Shown: positions 8,360 to 17,809, counted from the stretch's first letter. The stretch: 64,000 bases of DNA from Burkholderiaceae bacterium (GCA_019232795.1 JAFANH010000010.1:1-64000); one strand, 5' to 3'. Made by a program: numbers and translations. The notes: generated from the sequence alone by a model not told the origin.

Positions 8360-8484
8360 TTGTCTCGCGGCATATAGACTGTCCCTTCAAGTCGGCACGA
8401 AACCCCATCCTGCGGCCCGTCAGGCTGGCAACGCCATTTTTCCCGATCAGGCACAATCTTGTTTTGCCAATTCCGAGGACCGTT

Positions 8485-8868
8485 ATGCCGCTCGTCACCG
8501 TCACCACCCGCAAGGGCAAAACCGCCGCATTCAAAACCGCCGTGCTCGAAGGCGTGCATCAGGCGCTGGTCGCGTCCGGCGTGCCGCAATCCGACCGCTT
8601 CCATCGCGTGCTGGAACTCGATGAGGAGGACTTCCGTTTCGACCCGCGCTACCCCGATCTGGCCAGCGACCGCAGCAAGGACTTTGTGCTGATCGAAATC
8701 CTGTTGTCGGTCGGGCGCAGCGTCAAGATCAAGAAAAAGATTTTGGCCGACCTGATCGAGAACCTGCAACGCGCTCCGGGACTCGATCCCGAGCAAGTTC
8801 TGGTGTGCTTCAAGGAGACGTCATGGGAGAATTGGTCGTTTGGCGGTGGCCGCCAGATCCACGTCTAA
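8485..8868 (+). CDS. Tautomerase-superfamily protein
   Basis: This encodes 127 residues starting MPLVTVTTRKGK. A Pro directly after the initiator Met is the catalytic base of the 4-oxalocrotonate tautomerase/MIF superfamily. A start further upstream would bury it, so I use ATG 8485, preceded by GAGGAC. The body (KTAVLEGVHQALVASGVP, then DRSKDFVLIEILLSVGRS) fits a two-repeat tautomerase-like fold. The substrate is unknown. The gene is alone between the metal cluster and the convergent fmt. Confidence 0.72.
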   Translation: MPLVTVTTRKGKTAAFKTAVLEGVHQALVASGVPQSDRFHRVLELDEEDFRFDPRYPDLASDRSKDFVLIEILLSVGRSVKIKKKILADLIENLQRAPGLDPEQVLVCFKETSWENWSFGGGRQIHV

Positions 8869-8875
8869 ATCCCGA

Positions 8876-9823
8876 CTAGCTAAAGCGCAGATTCTCCAGC
8901 GGGAAACCTTTGAGAAACTCGGCGGCAGCCAAACGCTTGCCGCCCGGCTTCTGCAATTCCCGCACACGCAGGGCTCCATCGCCGCACGCAATCAACACGC
9001 CCTCGCGGGCATTGGCAGCAAGCACCTGTCCCGGCTCGCCTTTGCCGGATTCGGCTTGCGCCTGCCACAGTTTGACCGCCACGCCATCGACCATGCCGAA
9101 TGCGCCCGGAAAGGGATTGAAAGCGCCTATCTTGCGCGCCAGCGTCGCGGCCGGCAGCGTGAAATCCAGAGCCGCTTCTTCCTTGGCGATCTTGGAGGCG
9201 TAAATCACTCCGACTTCCGGCTGCGGCGTCGCTTGCAGACCGCCGCGCTCCAAGGCATGCAGCGCATCGACGATCATGCGGCCGCCCAGCTCTGCCAGCT
9301 TGTCATGCAGGCTGCCGGTCGTATCCTGCGCGGCGATGGGCAGGCTCTCAACCGCCAGCATGGGACCGGTATCGAGCCCCTCTTCCATCTGCATGATAGT
9401 GACGCCGGTCTCGGCATCACCGGCTTCGATGGCGCGATGGATAGGCGCGGCGCCGCGCCAGCGCGGCAGCAGCGATGCGTGGATATTGATGCAGCCCAGG
9501 GGCGGGATGTCGAGCACCGAGCGCGGCAAAATCAAACCGTAGGCCGCCACCACCATCACGTCGTGCGGCGTGGCGCGCAACAAGTCGTGCGCTTCACGTG
9601 CCACCTCGGGGTATTTGCCATCCAGTCGCAGCGACACCGGCTGTGCCACCGGCATGCCGTGCGCGACGGCATATTGCTTGACGGCCGAGGCCTGCATCTG
9701 CATGCCGCGCCCGGCTGGACGGTCGGGCTGGGTCAGCACCAGCGGAATTTCGAAACCGGCTTCATGCAGGGCGCGTAGCGCAACGGCCGCGAACTCCGGC
9801 GTACCGGCGAAAATGACTCTCAT
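8876..9823 (-). CDS. fmt: Methionyl-tRNA formyltransferase
   Basis: The enzyme formylates initiator Met-tRNA with 10-formyltetrahydrofolate. At 315 residues it has the family's normal length. The N-terminal domain begins [16 protein letters not shown]. The catalytic and folate-binding segment reads [20 protein letters not shown] (Asn113 and His115), followed by [19 protein letters not shown]. The C-terminal tRNA-binding domain contains [14 protein letters not shown]. It lies 6 bases downstream of def, the usual def-fmt pair, so formylation and deformylation of Met are co-expressed. Confidence 0.97.
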   Translation of the reverse strand: MRVIFAGTPEFAAVALRALHEAGFEIPLVLTQPDRPAGRGMQMQASAVKQYAVAHGMPVAQPVSLRLDGKYPEVAREAHDLLRATPHDVMVVAAYGLILPRSVLDIPPLGCINIHASLLPRWRGAAPIHRAIEAGDAETGVTIMQMEEGLDTGPMLAVESLPIAAQDTTGSLHDKLAELGGRMIVDALHALERGGLQATPQPEVGVIYASKIAKEEAALDFTLPAATLARKIGAFNPFPGAFGMVDGVAVKLWQAQAESGKGEPGQVLAANAREGVLIACGDGALRVRELQKPGGKRLAAAEFLKGFPLENLRFS

Positions 9824-9829
9824 GGAAAT

Positions 9830-10363
9830 TTAGCGTACGGCCGCTTGTTTGCGCGACTTAGTCTGCTCGCGCTCTTCCTTCAGCATCTTGGTCTTGATGC
9901 GGTTGCGCTTGAGCGGCGACAGGTATTCGACGAATACCTTGCCTTTCAAATGGTCCATTTCATGCTGAATGCACACGGCCAGCAAGCCATCGGCCTCGAG
10001 TTCGAAAGGCTTGCCTTCGATATCGAGCGCCTTGACCCTGACTTGCGCATGGCGTTCGACGCCGTCGTAAATCCCCGGCACCGACAGGCAGCCCTCTTCA
10101 TACACCTGCATTTCTGCGCTCGCCCAGACGATTTCCGGGTTGATGAACACGCGCAGATCGGTGCGCGCGTCGGATGTATCGATCACAATCAATTGTTCGT
10201 GCACGTCGACCTGGGTCGCCGCCAAGCCGACGCCGGGCGCTTCATACATGGTTTCCGCCATGTCTTCCGCCAATTGTTTCAGCTTGGCGTCGAAAGTCGT
10301 TACCGGCTTGGCAACTTTATGCAAGCGAGGGTCGGGATAGCGGAGAATATTCAGTAATGGCAT
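9830..10363 (-). CDS. def: Peptide deformylase
   Basis: This removes the N-formyl group from nascent proteins. The 177-residue product carries all three family motifs: GVGLAATQ (44-51), EGCLS (Cys92) and QHEMDH (His134, Glu135, His138). These supply the metal ligands and the catalytic Glu. I start at [14 protein letters not shown], the usual family start, rather than six residues upstream. It is the first gene of def-fmt and is divergent from the LysM-protein gene. Confidence 0.97.
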   Translation of the reverse strand: MPLLNILRYPDPRLHKVAKPVTTFDAKLKQLAEDMAETMYEAPGVGLAATQVDVHEQLIVIDTSDARTDLRVFINPEIVWASAEMQVYEEGCLSVPGIYDGVERHAQVRVKALDIEGKPFELEADGLLAVCIQHEMDHLKGKVFVEYLSPLKRNRIKTKMLKEEREQTKSRKQAAVR

Positions 10364-10545
10364 ACGGCGTTTGCGCAACAAGTCCGCAAGAGAGATTGGT
10401 ATATTCTCTTGCTAGTTCAAGGATTTATGTGCAGAATTTGATTCAAAGTAACAAGAGTTGCCGCACCTACCCTGCATGGATACTTTCGTACGGACAACAT
10501 TTTGCGGCGTTCCGGCAAACCTTAATCCCTTTCACCGGATGAAAC

Positions 10546-11682
10546 ATGAAAAAGTTTAGCATAGCCGCTTCCCTCCTTGTTTCCACTTTTATTCCTGCCC
10601 TGGCCTTGCTCTCGCAAGCCAGCCTGGCCGACACCATCTCGCAGGAAATGAAGGCCGATCCGAACGCCTTCCACTGCGAATTCCTGGAAAACGCGCCTGA
10701 CCAGCACGTGGTGGTGGTAGGCGACACGCTGTGGAGCATTTCCGGCCAATTCCTCAAACACCCTTGGTGCTGGCCGCAAGTGTGGGGCATCAACAAGGAC
10801 CAGATCAGCAATCCGCACTGGATCTATCCCGGCCAGATCGTGTATTTCGACCGCGCCGCCGGCCGCCTGCGCCTCGGCACGCCGATAGGCGGCACGCCCG
10901 CGCCGAATTATGGCGGCGGCAAGGCTTCCGGCGACTTGCGCCTGGAACCGCAAACCCGCACGCAGAACCTGGCGAGCAACGCCATCACCAGCATCGCCAA
11001 TTCCGTGATCGAGCCTTTCCTGTCGCAACCGCTCGTGGTCGGTGAAAAGGAATTGAACGAAGCGCCGCGCATTGTCGCCACCCAGGAAGGCCGTGTCGTG
11101 GTCGGCAAGGGTGACCGCGCCTATGTGCGCGGTGATTTGAAAGGCGGCACCTCGTTCCAGGTATTCCGTCCGGCCAAGCCGCTGAAAGATCCGGGCACGG
11201 GCAAGGTTATCGGTTACGAGGCCGTGTACCTGGGCACCATCAAGCTGGTGCGCGCGGCTGCCGATCCGATCGAGGCCCATACCTTCAGCGTGGCGAATGC
11301 GAAAGAGGAAATGGGCATAGGCGACCGCCTGCTGCCCAGTCCGCCGACACCACTGATCAACTATATGCCGCACGCCCCCTTGCAGCCCATGGCGGCGCGC
11401 ATCGTGTCCATATATGAAGGCGTCAGCCACGCCGGCCAAAACCAGATCGTCTCGATCAACCGCGGGCGCAGCGACGGCGTCGACGTCGGCACCGTGCTTC
11501 AGCTATTCCGCTTCGGCACGGTCGTGGCCGATCCCACCGATCATAACAAGGCCATCAAGCTGCCCGACGAGGAATACGGCGACTTGTTCGTGTTCCGCGT
11601 GTTCGACAACATTTCCTATGCGCTGATCATGGACGTACGCGACTCGGCCCAGGTCGGCGACCTCGCGAAATCGCCTGAGTGA
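10546..11682 (+). CDS. LysM-domain cell-wall-associated protein
   Basis: This 378-residue secreted protein has a signal peptide (KKFSIAASLLVSTFIPALALLSQASLA region). One LysM domain covers about residues 50-105, containing VVVVGDTLWSISGQFLKHPWCWPQVW and ending in IYPGQIVYFD. It is followed by an uncharacterised C-terminal region of about 250 residues. LysM domains bind peptidoglycan, so a periplasmic location is expected. In betaproteobacteria this gene typically sits between def-fmt and dprA, as here. The dprA start overlaps its stop (GTGA), suggesting coupled translation. Confidence 0.88.
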   Translation: MKKFSIAASLLVSTFIPALALLSQASLADTISQEMKADPNAFHCEFLENAPDQHVVVVGDTLWSISGQFLKHPWCWPQVWGINKDQISNPHWIYPGQIVYFDRAAGRLRLGTPIGGTPAPNYGGGKASGDLRLEPQTRTQNLASNAITSIANSVIEPFLSQPLVVGEKELNEAPRIVATQEGRVVVGKGDRAYVRGDLKGGTSFQVFRPAKPLKDPGTGKVIGYEAVYLGTIKLVRAAADPIEAHTFSVANAKEEMGIGDRLLPSPPTPLINYMPHAPLQPMAARIVSIYEGVSHAGQNQIVSINRGRSDGVDVGTVLQLFRFGTVVADPTDHNKAIKLPDEEYGDLFVFRVFDNISYALIMDVRDSAQVGDLAKSPE

Positions 11683-12833
11683 GGAAAGCGCCAAGTGAAG
11701 GAACCGGCTTGGGAGCTGTAGAAGGGCTGGAGGCGTGGGTCCGGCTGGAGCAAACCGCGGGTGTAGGCCGTGAAACCGCGCGCAAGCTGCTCGGCGCATT
11801 CGGCCTGCCGGAAAACATTTTCAGCGCGAGTTTTTCCGCACTACAGAAGGTCGTGCCGGAACGCATAGCGCTTGCGCTCAGCGGCACTCTCCCGGCCGAG
11901 ACCGAGGCGCTCATAGAACGCACTCTGGCCTGGGTCGAACAGTCCGACAATGCGATTCTGACGCTGGCCGACGAGCGCTATCCACGCCTGCTGCTCGACA
12001 TTCCTGATCCACCCACCATGCTGTATGTCAAAGGCCGGATCGACATTCTGTCGGAACTGTCTCTGGCCATCGTCGGCAGCCGCAACGCCACGGCCCAGGG
12101 CATTGCCAATGCCGAACGCTTTGCCGAGGCTCTCAGCGTCGCGGGCTTGCACACCGTGTCCGGACTCGCGCTCGGCATCGACGCCGCAGCTCACCGCGGC
12201 AGTCTCACGAGCTTGCACAATCACGCGGGCAGGGGGTCGACCATCGCCGTGATCGGCACCGGCATCGATATCGTCTACCCGGCGCGTAACCGCGATCTGG
12301 CCCACCAGATCGCCGCAGAGGGCTGCATCGTCAGCGAATACGCGCTCGGCACACCGGCCGTCCCGGCGAATTTCCCGCGCCGCAATCGCATCATCAGCGG
12401 CTTGGCGCGCGGTACGCTGGTGGTGGAAGCAGCCGCGCAATCGGGGTCGCTGATCACGGCGCGTCAGGCGGCCGAGCAAGGGCGCGAGGTATTCGCGATA
12501 CCGGGTTCCATCCATTCGCCACTGGCCAAAGGCTGCCACCAATTGATCCGCCAAGGCGCGAAGCTGGTCGAGTCAGCCCAACATATACTCGAAGAGCTGC
12601 AGCCCTATATGAAATTGCCGCTCGCCCCGGCCAAACTCTTGAGCAAACTTCCGGACACTGCCGCCACCGAATCTGCCCTGCTCGAAGCCATGGGCTACGA
12701 CCCGGTCGATGCCACCACCCTGGCCACGCGCGCCGGATTGGACGCGGCCAGTCTGGCCGCGCAATTAATGACCTTGGAAATCGCCGGCCTGGTCGAGACC
12801 CTGCCCGGCGGCAATTACCGCCGCCTCGCCTAG
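11679..12833 (+). CDS. dprA: DNA-processing protein DprA
   Basis: DprA binds incoming single-stranded DNA and loads RecA during natural transformation. The 384-residue protein has an N-terminal helical domain (to about 85), then a Rossmann-like domain with AIVGSRNATAQG and HTVSGLALGIDAAAHRGSL. These continue into FPRRNRIISGLARGTLVVEAA and SGSLITARQAAEQGREVFAIPG. A C-terminal winged-helix segment lies in the last 65 residues. The start is a GTG overlapping the LysM-gene stop. Its presence suggests, but does not prove, competence. Confidence 0.96.
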   Translation: MRKAPSEGTGLGAVEGLEAWVRLEQTAGVGRETARKLLGAFGLPENIFSASFSALQKVVPERIALALSGTLPAETEALIERTLAWVEQSDNAILTLADERYPRLLLDIPDPPTMLYVKGRIDILSELSLAIVGSRNATAQGIANAERFAEALSVAGLHTVSGLALGIDAAAHRGSLTSLHNHAGRGSTIAVIGTGIDIVYPARNRDLAHQIAAEGCIVSEYALGTPAVPANFPRRNRIISGLARGTLVVEAAAQSGSLITARQAAEQGREVFAIPGSIHSPLAKGCHQLIRQGAKLVESAQHILEELQPYMKLPLAPAKLLSKLPDTAATESALLEAMGYDPVDATTLATRAGLDAASLAAQLMTLEIAGLVETLPGGNYRRLA

Positions 12834-12923
12834 CAAAAAATCCAAATCGGCCACAAAAAGTGCCTGTTTTCGCTAATTTTTTGCGCAAACGCGGCCAAAA
12901 AGCACAGATTTTCTTTTCCAGCC

Positions 12924-12929
12924 TATAAT
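12924..12929 (+). promoter_or_regulatory. TATAAT box upstream of smg
   Basis: A perfect TATAAT lies 51 bases upstream of the smg ATG, in AT-rich sequence containing TTTTTTG and TTTTCTTTT runs. No convincing -35 was seen at the right spacing. It suggests smg has its own promoter rather than only reading through from dprA. Confidence 0.5.
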
Positions 12930-12979
12930 CGGCAGTGTGACGTTTCAGTACGGCCTTTTAATTCCACCGAGGCGAAAAC

Positions 12980-13459
12980 ATGTTCGATATCCTTGTTTAC
13001 CTGTACGAGACGTATTACCGCCCCGATGCCTGCCCCGACCCGGAGGCGCTGGTCAAGAAGCTGTCTGCGGTCGGCTTCGAAGATGAAGATATTTCGCAGG
13101 CGCTGGGCTGGCTGACTGATTTAGCGACAGCCACAGACGAGTTCAATAGCTGCTATCCGCAGCAGGCCGCGTTTTCCTTCGGCACGCGCATTTACGTGGA
13201 ACAGGAAATCAACCAGATTGGCACGGCGGCCGTGGGGTTCCTGCAATTTCTCGAATCGGCCAAGGTAATCAACGCGATTCAGCGCGAAATCGTGGTCGGA
13301 CGCGCCTTGGCGGTTGGCGAAGCGCCGTTGCCGCTCGACAAGCTCAAAGTCATCGTGCTGATGGTGCTGTGGAGCCAAGGCCAGGAACCCGACAGCCTGA
13401 TGTTTGACGAGCTCCTGCTCGATGAGGACGAAGAGCCGGAGCCACGCTTGTTGCATTGA
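12980..13459 (+). CDS. smg: Smg family protein (DUF494)
   Basis: This is a 159-residue soluble acidic protein of the Smg/DUF494 family. It begins [28 protein letters not shown] and has the family's helical pattern and acidic tail ([12 protein letters not shown]). Its function is not established. In Escherichia coli it also lies next to smf (dprA). Here the order is dprA-smg-topB, a recurrent arrangement in betaproteobacteria. Confidence 0.93.
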   Translation: MFDILVYLYETYYRPDACPDPEALVKKLSAVGFEDEDISQALGWLTDLATATDEFNSCYPQQAAFSFGTRIYVEQEINQIGTAAVGFLQFLESAKVINAIQREIVVGRALAVGEAPLPLDKLKVIVLMVLWSQGQEPDSLMFDELLLDEDEEPEPRLLH

Positions 13460-13782
13460 TGTCACACTGGCGCGGCCGCTGGAATCCGGCTCGCGGCCTG
13501 CACCTCTCGCCCGGCCCTCGCTCATTAATAGTGAAAAAGCGAGCGCAAAAGCGGTATTCCGCGCAGCCCTTTGTCCGATTTGCTCAATTTTGAGCGCACT
13601 CTCCTCGCCCTCCCGGTATTCGCTTGGCAGTTGAGCTGGCCGGCATGGCGCCTCGGAAATTTCGGGCGATCCGGGAAAAACAGCGGCCTGCTTGCGAATT
13701 TCGCGACAACCCGCTTATCATTGGCCCCTAAATTGGTGTCACCGTTGCCTTAGTGACAGGTATTGACAGATATTTATTATTT
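13460..13782. other. Intergenic region between smg and the palindromic element
   Basis: No gene is supported here. The sequence changes from GC-rich to AT-rich towards topB. A TTGACA (13763-13768) occurs without a -10 at normal distance. Short open frames across it have no recognisable family features. Confidence 0.5.
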
Positions 13783-13899
13783 AGAGGCTGTTGCAAAATT
13801 AGTCTGGCTAGGCGGATGGCCGCCCCGCTTGCGACGCAGACAGTACAACTGTACGGCAAGGAGCGGTAACACCGCCAGAGTAATTTTGCGACGGCCTCT
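13783..13899. repeat. Palindromic MITE-like intergenic element
   Basis: The two ends are 26-base inverted repeats (13783-13808 and 13874-13899) matching at 23 of 26 positions. They start AGAGGC and contain GCAAAATTA. The interior has its own symmetry, GTACA and TGTAC around AC, plus CCGCTTGC opposite GCAAGGAGCGG. There is no coding potential. The design is that of a non-autonomous mobile element or a large folded RNA/DNA repeat. It lies 45 bases before topB and could influence its expression. Confidence 0.65.
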
Positions 13900-13944
13900 T
13901 GGCAACGCGACACCCACCAGCACGCATATTTCAGGATCTTATTT

Positions 13945-16638
13945 ATGTCCAAGTCCCTCATCATCGCCGAAAAGCCCTCTGTCGCGAACGACATCGCGAA
14001 GACGCTCGGCGGCTTTACCAAGCACGATGAGTACTTCGAATCGGACGAATACGTCCTGTCTTCCGCGGTCGGCCACCTGGTCGAAATCGCGGTGCCCGAA
14101 GAATACGACGTCAAGCGCGGCAAGTGGACTTTCACCCACCTGCCCATGATTCCGCCGCATTTCGCGCTCAACCCCATTGCCAAGACCGAATCGCGCCTGA
14201 AGGTCTTGAACAAGCTGATCAAGCGCAAGGACGTCACGACCCTGATCAACGCCTGCGACGCCGGGCGCGAGGGTGAATTGATTTTCCGCCTGATCGCGCA
14301 ATATGCGAAAGCCAAGCAGCCGATCAAGCGCCTGTGGCTGCAATCGATGACGCCGGGCGCGATCCGCGACGCCTTCGGCCACTTGCGCGAAGACCAGGAA
14401 ATGATGCCGCTGGCCGATGCAGCGCGCTGCCGTTCGGAAGCCGATTGGCTGATCGGCATCAACGGCACGCGCGCCATGACGGCGTTCAACTCGAAGGAAG
14501 GCGGCTTTTACCTGACCACGGTCGGCCGTGTGCAGACGCCGACCTTGTCCATCGTGGTCGAGCGTGAAGAGAAGATCAAGAAATTCGTGCCGCGCGACTA
14601 TTGGGAAGTGCGCGCCGAATTCGTCTGCGCCGCCGGCATCTATGAAGGCCGCTGGCTCGACACCAAGCACAAGAAAGACGAAACCGATCCGGAAAAGAAG
14701 GCCGAACGCCTGTGGAGCAAGGCCGCCGCCGAATCCATCGTCGCCGCCTGCCGCGGCAAGCCCGGCAATGTCACGGAAGAATCCAAGCCTTCCACCTCGA
14801 TGGCGCCGGCCCTGTTCGATCTCACCAGCCTGCAGCGCGAAGCGAACGCGCGCTTCGGCTTTTCGGCGAAGAATACGCTGGGCCTGGCGCAGGCGCTGTA
14901 TGAAAAGCACAAGGTGTTGACCTACCCGCGTACCGATTCGCGCCACCTGCCGGAAGACTATCTGAACACGGTCAAGCAGACGCTGGACACGATTTCGGAA
15001 AACCACAATTACCAGCAGTTCGCCGCGCAGATCCTGAAGAACAACTGGGTCAAGCCGAACAAGCGCATCTTCGACAATACGAAGATCAGCGACCACTTCG
15101 CCATCATTCCGACCACGCTGGCGCCGAAGAGCCTGTCCGAGCCCGAGCAGAAGCTGTACGACCTGGTGACACGCCGCTTCATGGCGATCTTCTTCCCGGC
15201 TGCCGAATTCCAGGTGACGACGCGCTATACCGAAGTCTCGGGCCATCAGTTCAAGTCCGAAGGCAAGGTCATGACCAACCCCGGCTGGCTGGCCGTGTAC
15301 GGCAAGGAAGTCACCGCCGCTAAGGAAGAAGGCGAAGACAACAACCGCACACTGGTGCCGGTCGCCAAGGATGAAAAGGTCAAGACAGACAAGGTCACGG
15401 CCAACGGCCTCGTGACGAAACCGCCGGCACGGTATTCGGAAGCCACGCTGCTGTCGGCCATGGAAGGCGCCGGCAAGCTGATCGACGACGAAGAGCTGCG
15501 CGATGCCATGGCCGGCAAGGGCCTGGGCACGCCGGCCACGCGCGCCGCCATCATAGAAGGCTTGCTGACGGAAAAATACCTGCTGCGCGATGGCCGCGAA
15601 CTGATTCCCACCGCCAAGGCGTTCCAGCTCATGACGCTGTTGCGCGGACTCGGCGTCAGTGAATTGACGGCACCGGAACTGACCGGCGAATGGGAATACA
15701 AGTTGTCGCAGATGGAACGCGGCAAGATCAGCCGGGAAACCTTCATGCGCGAAATCGCGCAAATGACGCAAGTCATCGTCAAGCGCGCCAAGGAATACGA
15801 CAACGACACCATTCCCGGCGACTACGCGACGCTGAAGACGCCGTGCCCGAATTGCGGCAGCGTGGTCAAGGAAAACTACCGCCGCTTCGCCTGCACCAAG
15901 TGCGAATTCTCGATGACCAAGGTGCCGGGCGGCCGCCAGTTTGAAGTCGCCGAAGTCGAGGAATTGCTCGAGAAGCGCACCATCGGTCCGCTGCAAGGCT
16001 TCCGTTCCAAGATGGGCCGGCCGTTCGCCGCCATCCTGAAAATCTCGCGCGACGAAGAAATCAAGAACTACAAGCTCGAATTCGATTTCGGCCAGAGCAA
16101 CGAGGAAGATGAAAACGCAGAAGCGCCCGACTTCAGCGGCCAGACCACCTTGGGCGCCTGCCCGAAATGCGGTGGCGGCGTCTACGAAATGGGCCTGGCC
16201 TACGTGTGCGAGAACACCGTCGCCAAGCCCAAGACTTGCGACTTCCGCAGCGGCCGCATCATCCTGCAACAGGAAATCCTGCCCGAGCAGATGATCAAGC
16301 TGCTCAACGACGGCCGCACCGACTTGCTGCCCGGCTTCGTCTCGCAGCGCACGCGCCGACCGTTCAAGGCTTTCCTGGTCAAGGGCAAGGACGGCAAGGT
16401 GAGCTTCGAGTTTGAAGAGCGCAAGGCCAAGACACCAGCCAAGGGTAAAGCTGCAGCGAAAGACGAGGTGGAAGAGGAAGCCGCGCCGGCCAAGAAGAAG
16501 GCCGCAGCGGAAAAGACCACCAAAGCCAAGGCGGCAACAAAGACCACTGCCGCCAAGACTACAGCTGCGAAGACCGCTGCCAAGAAGCCGGCGGCCAAAC
16601 CGGCACTCAAGAAAGCGACGGCAAAGAAAGCCGCCTAG
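13945..16638 (+). CDS. topB: DNA topoisomerase III with a lysine/alanine-rich tail
   Basis: This type IA topoisomerase decatenates DNA through a transient tyrosine-DNA link. The N-terminal Toprim region starts SLIIAEKPSVANDIAK and includes NACDAGREGELIFRLI. The active site is Tyr327 in LTYPRTDSRHLPEDY. Two zinc-ribbon-like modules follow (CPNCGSVVKENYRRFAC-TKC and ACPKCGGGVY...C). Residues from about 825 to the end (897) form a low-complexity Lys/Ala/Thr/Pro tail resembling histone H1-like DNA-binding tails. Such tails occur on some betaproteobacterial enzymes but not on E. coli TopB (653 residues). The stop overlaps the convergent gene's stop region. Confidence 0.96.
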   Translation: MSKSLIIAEKPSVANDIAKTLGGFTKHDEYFESDEYVLSSAVGHLVEIAVPEEYDVKRGKWTFTHLPMIPPHFALNPIAKTESRLKVLNKLIKRKDVTTLINACDAGREGELIFRLIAQYAKAKQPIKRLWLQSMTPGAIRDAFGHLREDQEMMPLADAARCRSEADWLIGINGTRAMTAFNSKEGGFYLTTVGRVQTPTLSIVVEREEKIKKFVPRDYWEVRAEFVCAAGIYEGRWLDTKHKKDETDPEKKAERLWSKAAAESIVAACRGKPGNVTEESKPSTSMAPALFDLTSLQREANARFGFSAKNTLGLAQALYEKHKVLTYPRTDSRHLPEDYLNTVKQTLDTISENHNYQQFAAQILKNNWVKPNKRIFDNTKISDHFAIIPTTLAPKSLSEPEQKLYDLVTRRFMAIFFPAAEFQVTTRYTEVSGHQFKSEGKVMTNPGWLAVYGKEVTAAKEEGEDNNRTLVPVAKDEKVKTDKVTANGLVTKPPARYSEATLLSAMEGAGKLIDDEELRDAMAGKGLGTPATRAAIIEGLLTEKYLLRDGRELIPTAKAFQLMTLLRGLGVSELTAPELTGEWEYKLSQMERGKISRETFMREIAQMTQVIVKRAKEYDNDTIPGDYATLKTPCPNCGSVVKENYRRFACTKCEFSMTKVPGGRQFEVAEVEELLEKRTIGPLQGFRSKMGRPFAAILKISRDEEIKNYKLEFDFGQSNEEDENAEAPDFSGQTTLGACPKCGGGVYEMGLAYVCENTVAKPKTCDFRSGRIILQQEILPEQMIKLLNDGRTDLLPGFVSQRTRRPFKAFLVKGKDGKVSFEFEERKAKTPAKGKAAAKDEVEEEAAPAKKKAAAEKTTKAKAATKTTAAKTTAAKTAAKKPAAKPALKKATAKKAA

Positions 16639-16940
16639 GGGGCCTGTCCCTTATCCGCATCGGCGTCGACCGGCACATAACGCCGTTCGCCGCTGTGCGG
16701 ATCGTACAAAACCTTGGTCAAACGGCCGCTCTCCGGGTCGATAAAGCGCTCACCGGTTTCCTGCCAGGCACCGTTTGCGTTGTGGCTCTGCTGATAGCGC
16801 CAGCGTTCAAACAGCACCGCCAAGAGCAGAATCACTCCCCACACCGTCATAGGCAACCCATGGCCGTATCCGGACGACAGGCAAAACAGCCCGGCTACTG
16901 AAAGCAACGCCGCAAACACCAATAGCGCCAAACGCAACAT
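16635..16940 (-). CDS. Small two-helix membrane protein
   Basis: This encodes 101 residues with two predicted transmembrane segments (about 2-21 and 29-45). A soluble C-terminal part follows, with the pattern ERFIDPESGRLTKVLYDPHSGERRYV. I know no function for this family. It lies 8 bases downstream of the YbjQ-like gene and is probably co-transcribed with it. It is convergent with topB, overlapping it by 4 bases. Confidence 0.7.
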   Translation of the reverse strand: MLRLALLVFAALLSVAGLFCLSSGYGHGLPMTVWGVILLLAVLFERWRYQQSHNANGAWQETGERFIDPESGRLTKVLYDPHSGERRYVPVDADADKGQAP

Positions 16941-16948
16941 CGTTCCCC

Positions 16949-17272
16949 CTATTTATTCGGTTCAACGATCACTGCCGTACCGTAAGCGACAATCTCGCTC
17001 ATGGTCTGGCCGATTTCCGACGAATCGAAACGCATCATCACGACCGCGTTCGCTCCCATCAGTCGCGCGTTCTTGACCATGCGGTCGACCGCGTGGCGGC
17101 GCGCCTCTTCGAGCAATTGCGTGTATTCGGTAATTTCACCGCCGATCAGCGAACGCAAGCCCGCCATGAAGTTGCCGGCCAATCCGCGGCTGCGCACGAC
17201 GACGCCGAACACTTGCCCCTTGACCTCGGTGACCCGATGGCCGGAAATGTTTTCTGTGGTAACTACCAACAT
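16949..17272 (-). CDS. YbjQ/UPF0145 family protein
   Basis: This 107-residue protein begins MLVVTTENISGHRVTEVKG. It contains GQVFGVVVRSRGLAGNFMAGLRSLIGGE and ARLMGANAVVMMRFDSSEIG, the conserved core of the YbjQ (UPF0145, sometimes called heavy-metal-binding domain) family. Members form cytosolic pentamers; their biological role is not defined. It is the first gene of a two-gene unit with the small membrane protein. Confidence 0.92.
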   Translation of the reverse strand: MLVVTTENISGHRVTEVKGQVFGVVVRSRGLAGNFMAGLRSLIGGEITEYTQLLEEARRHAVDRMVKNARLMGANAVVMMRFDSSEIGQTMSEIVAYGTAVIVEPNK

Positions 17273-17464
17273 GCTCTACTCCCATTTTCTGTTGACCGCG
17301 GAATCCCTCGCGACGAGGCAATCCGATACCTGCACTTTAACCATACGCCTCACAAAATGAAACGGTAATCGCCCTGTTTTTTCACCACCGCAATTATTCG
17401 CATTGGCGATGGGACTGCGCTATGATCGCATTGCCTGATTCCACGATTTCCAAAAGGAGAAGAA

Positions 17465-17809
17465 ATGGACGAAATGACAGTCAGCACCACGAGCCCCGAC
17501 GAACGCAACTTCGCCATGCTCGCACACTTGCTCGGGATTTTCACCGGCCCGCTCGGCGCCTTGATCATCTGGCTGATCAAGAGGGGCGAATCGACCTACG
17601 CCGAACAGGAAGCGCGCGAAGCGCTCAATTTCCAGATCACGCTCCTGATCGGCTACTGCATTGCCGGCCTGATGGTGATCGTCTTGATCGGCCTGGCTTT
17701 GCTGCCGCTGCTGCACGTGATCAACATCATCTTCTGCATCATCGCCGCCATCGCTTCGTCCAAGGGACAGGGGTACCGCTACCCTTTTGCGCTGCGCTTA
17801 GTGAGTTAG
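17465..17809 (+). CDS. DUF4870 (Tic20-like) membrane protein
   Basis: This is a 114-residue membrane protein with three hydrophobic segments. The family signature is NFAMLAHLLGIFTGPLGALIIWLIKR, followed by AEQEAREALNFQIT and a final GYRYPF. DUF4870 proteins are widespread small membrane proteins of unknown function, distantly like chloroplast Tic20. GGAGAA precedes the start. The stop codon lies inside a three-copy 13-base tandem repeat. Confidence 0.88.
   Translation: MDEMTVSTTSPDERNFAMLAHLLGIFTGPLGALIIWLIKRGESTYAEQEAREALNFQITLLIGYCIAGLMVIVLIGLALLPLLHVINIIFCIIAAIASSKGQGYRYPFALRLVS

Larger units (their letters stand above)
8220..8365 (-). ncRNA. Candidate small RNA ending at a minus-strand terminator
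   Basis: A good intrinsic terminator faces the minus strand here, but no minus-strand gene lies upstream of it for about 600 bases. The interval contains further complementary pieces, TATATC/GATATA and GGAGG/CCTCC, that would fold in the transcript. A palindrome overlapping a possible promoter lies at its upstream edge. The simplest reading is a roughly 100-150-base regulatory RNA. A short coding frame within it (MNMRYMKTKLALYLEGGY...) is less convincing. Confidence 0.3.

Noticed and set aside
13939-16269. Long minus-strand open frame over topB (about 776 codons)
   Set aside because: Antisense shadow of a clearly recognised topoisomerase; no conserved domain features.
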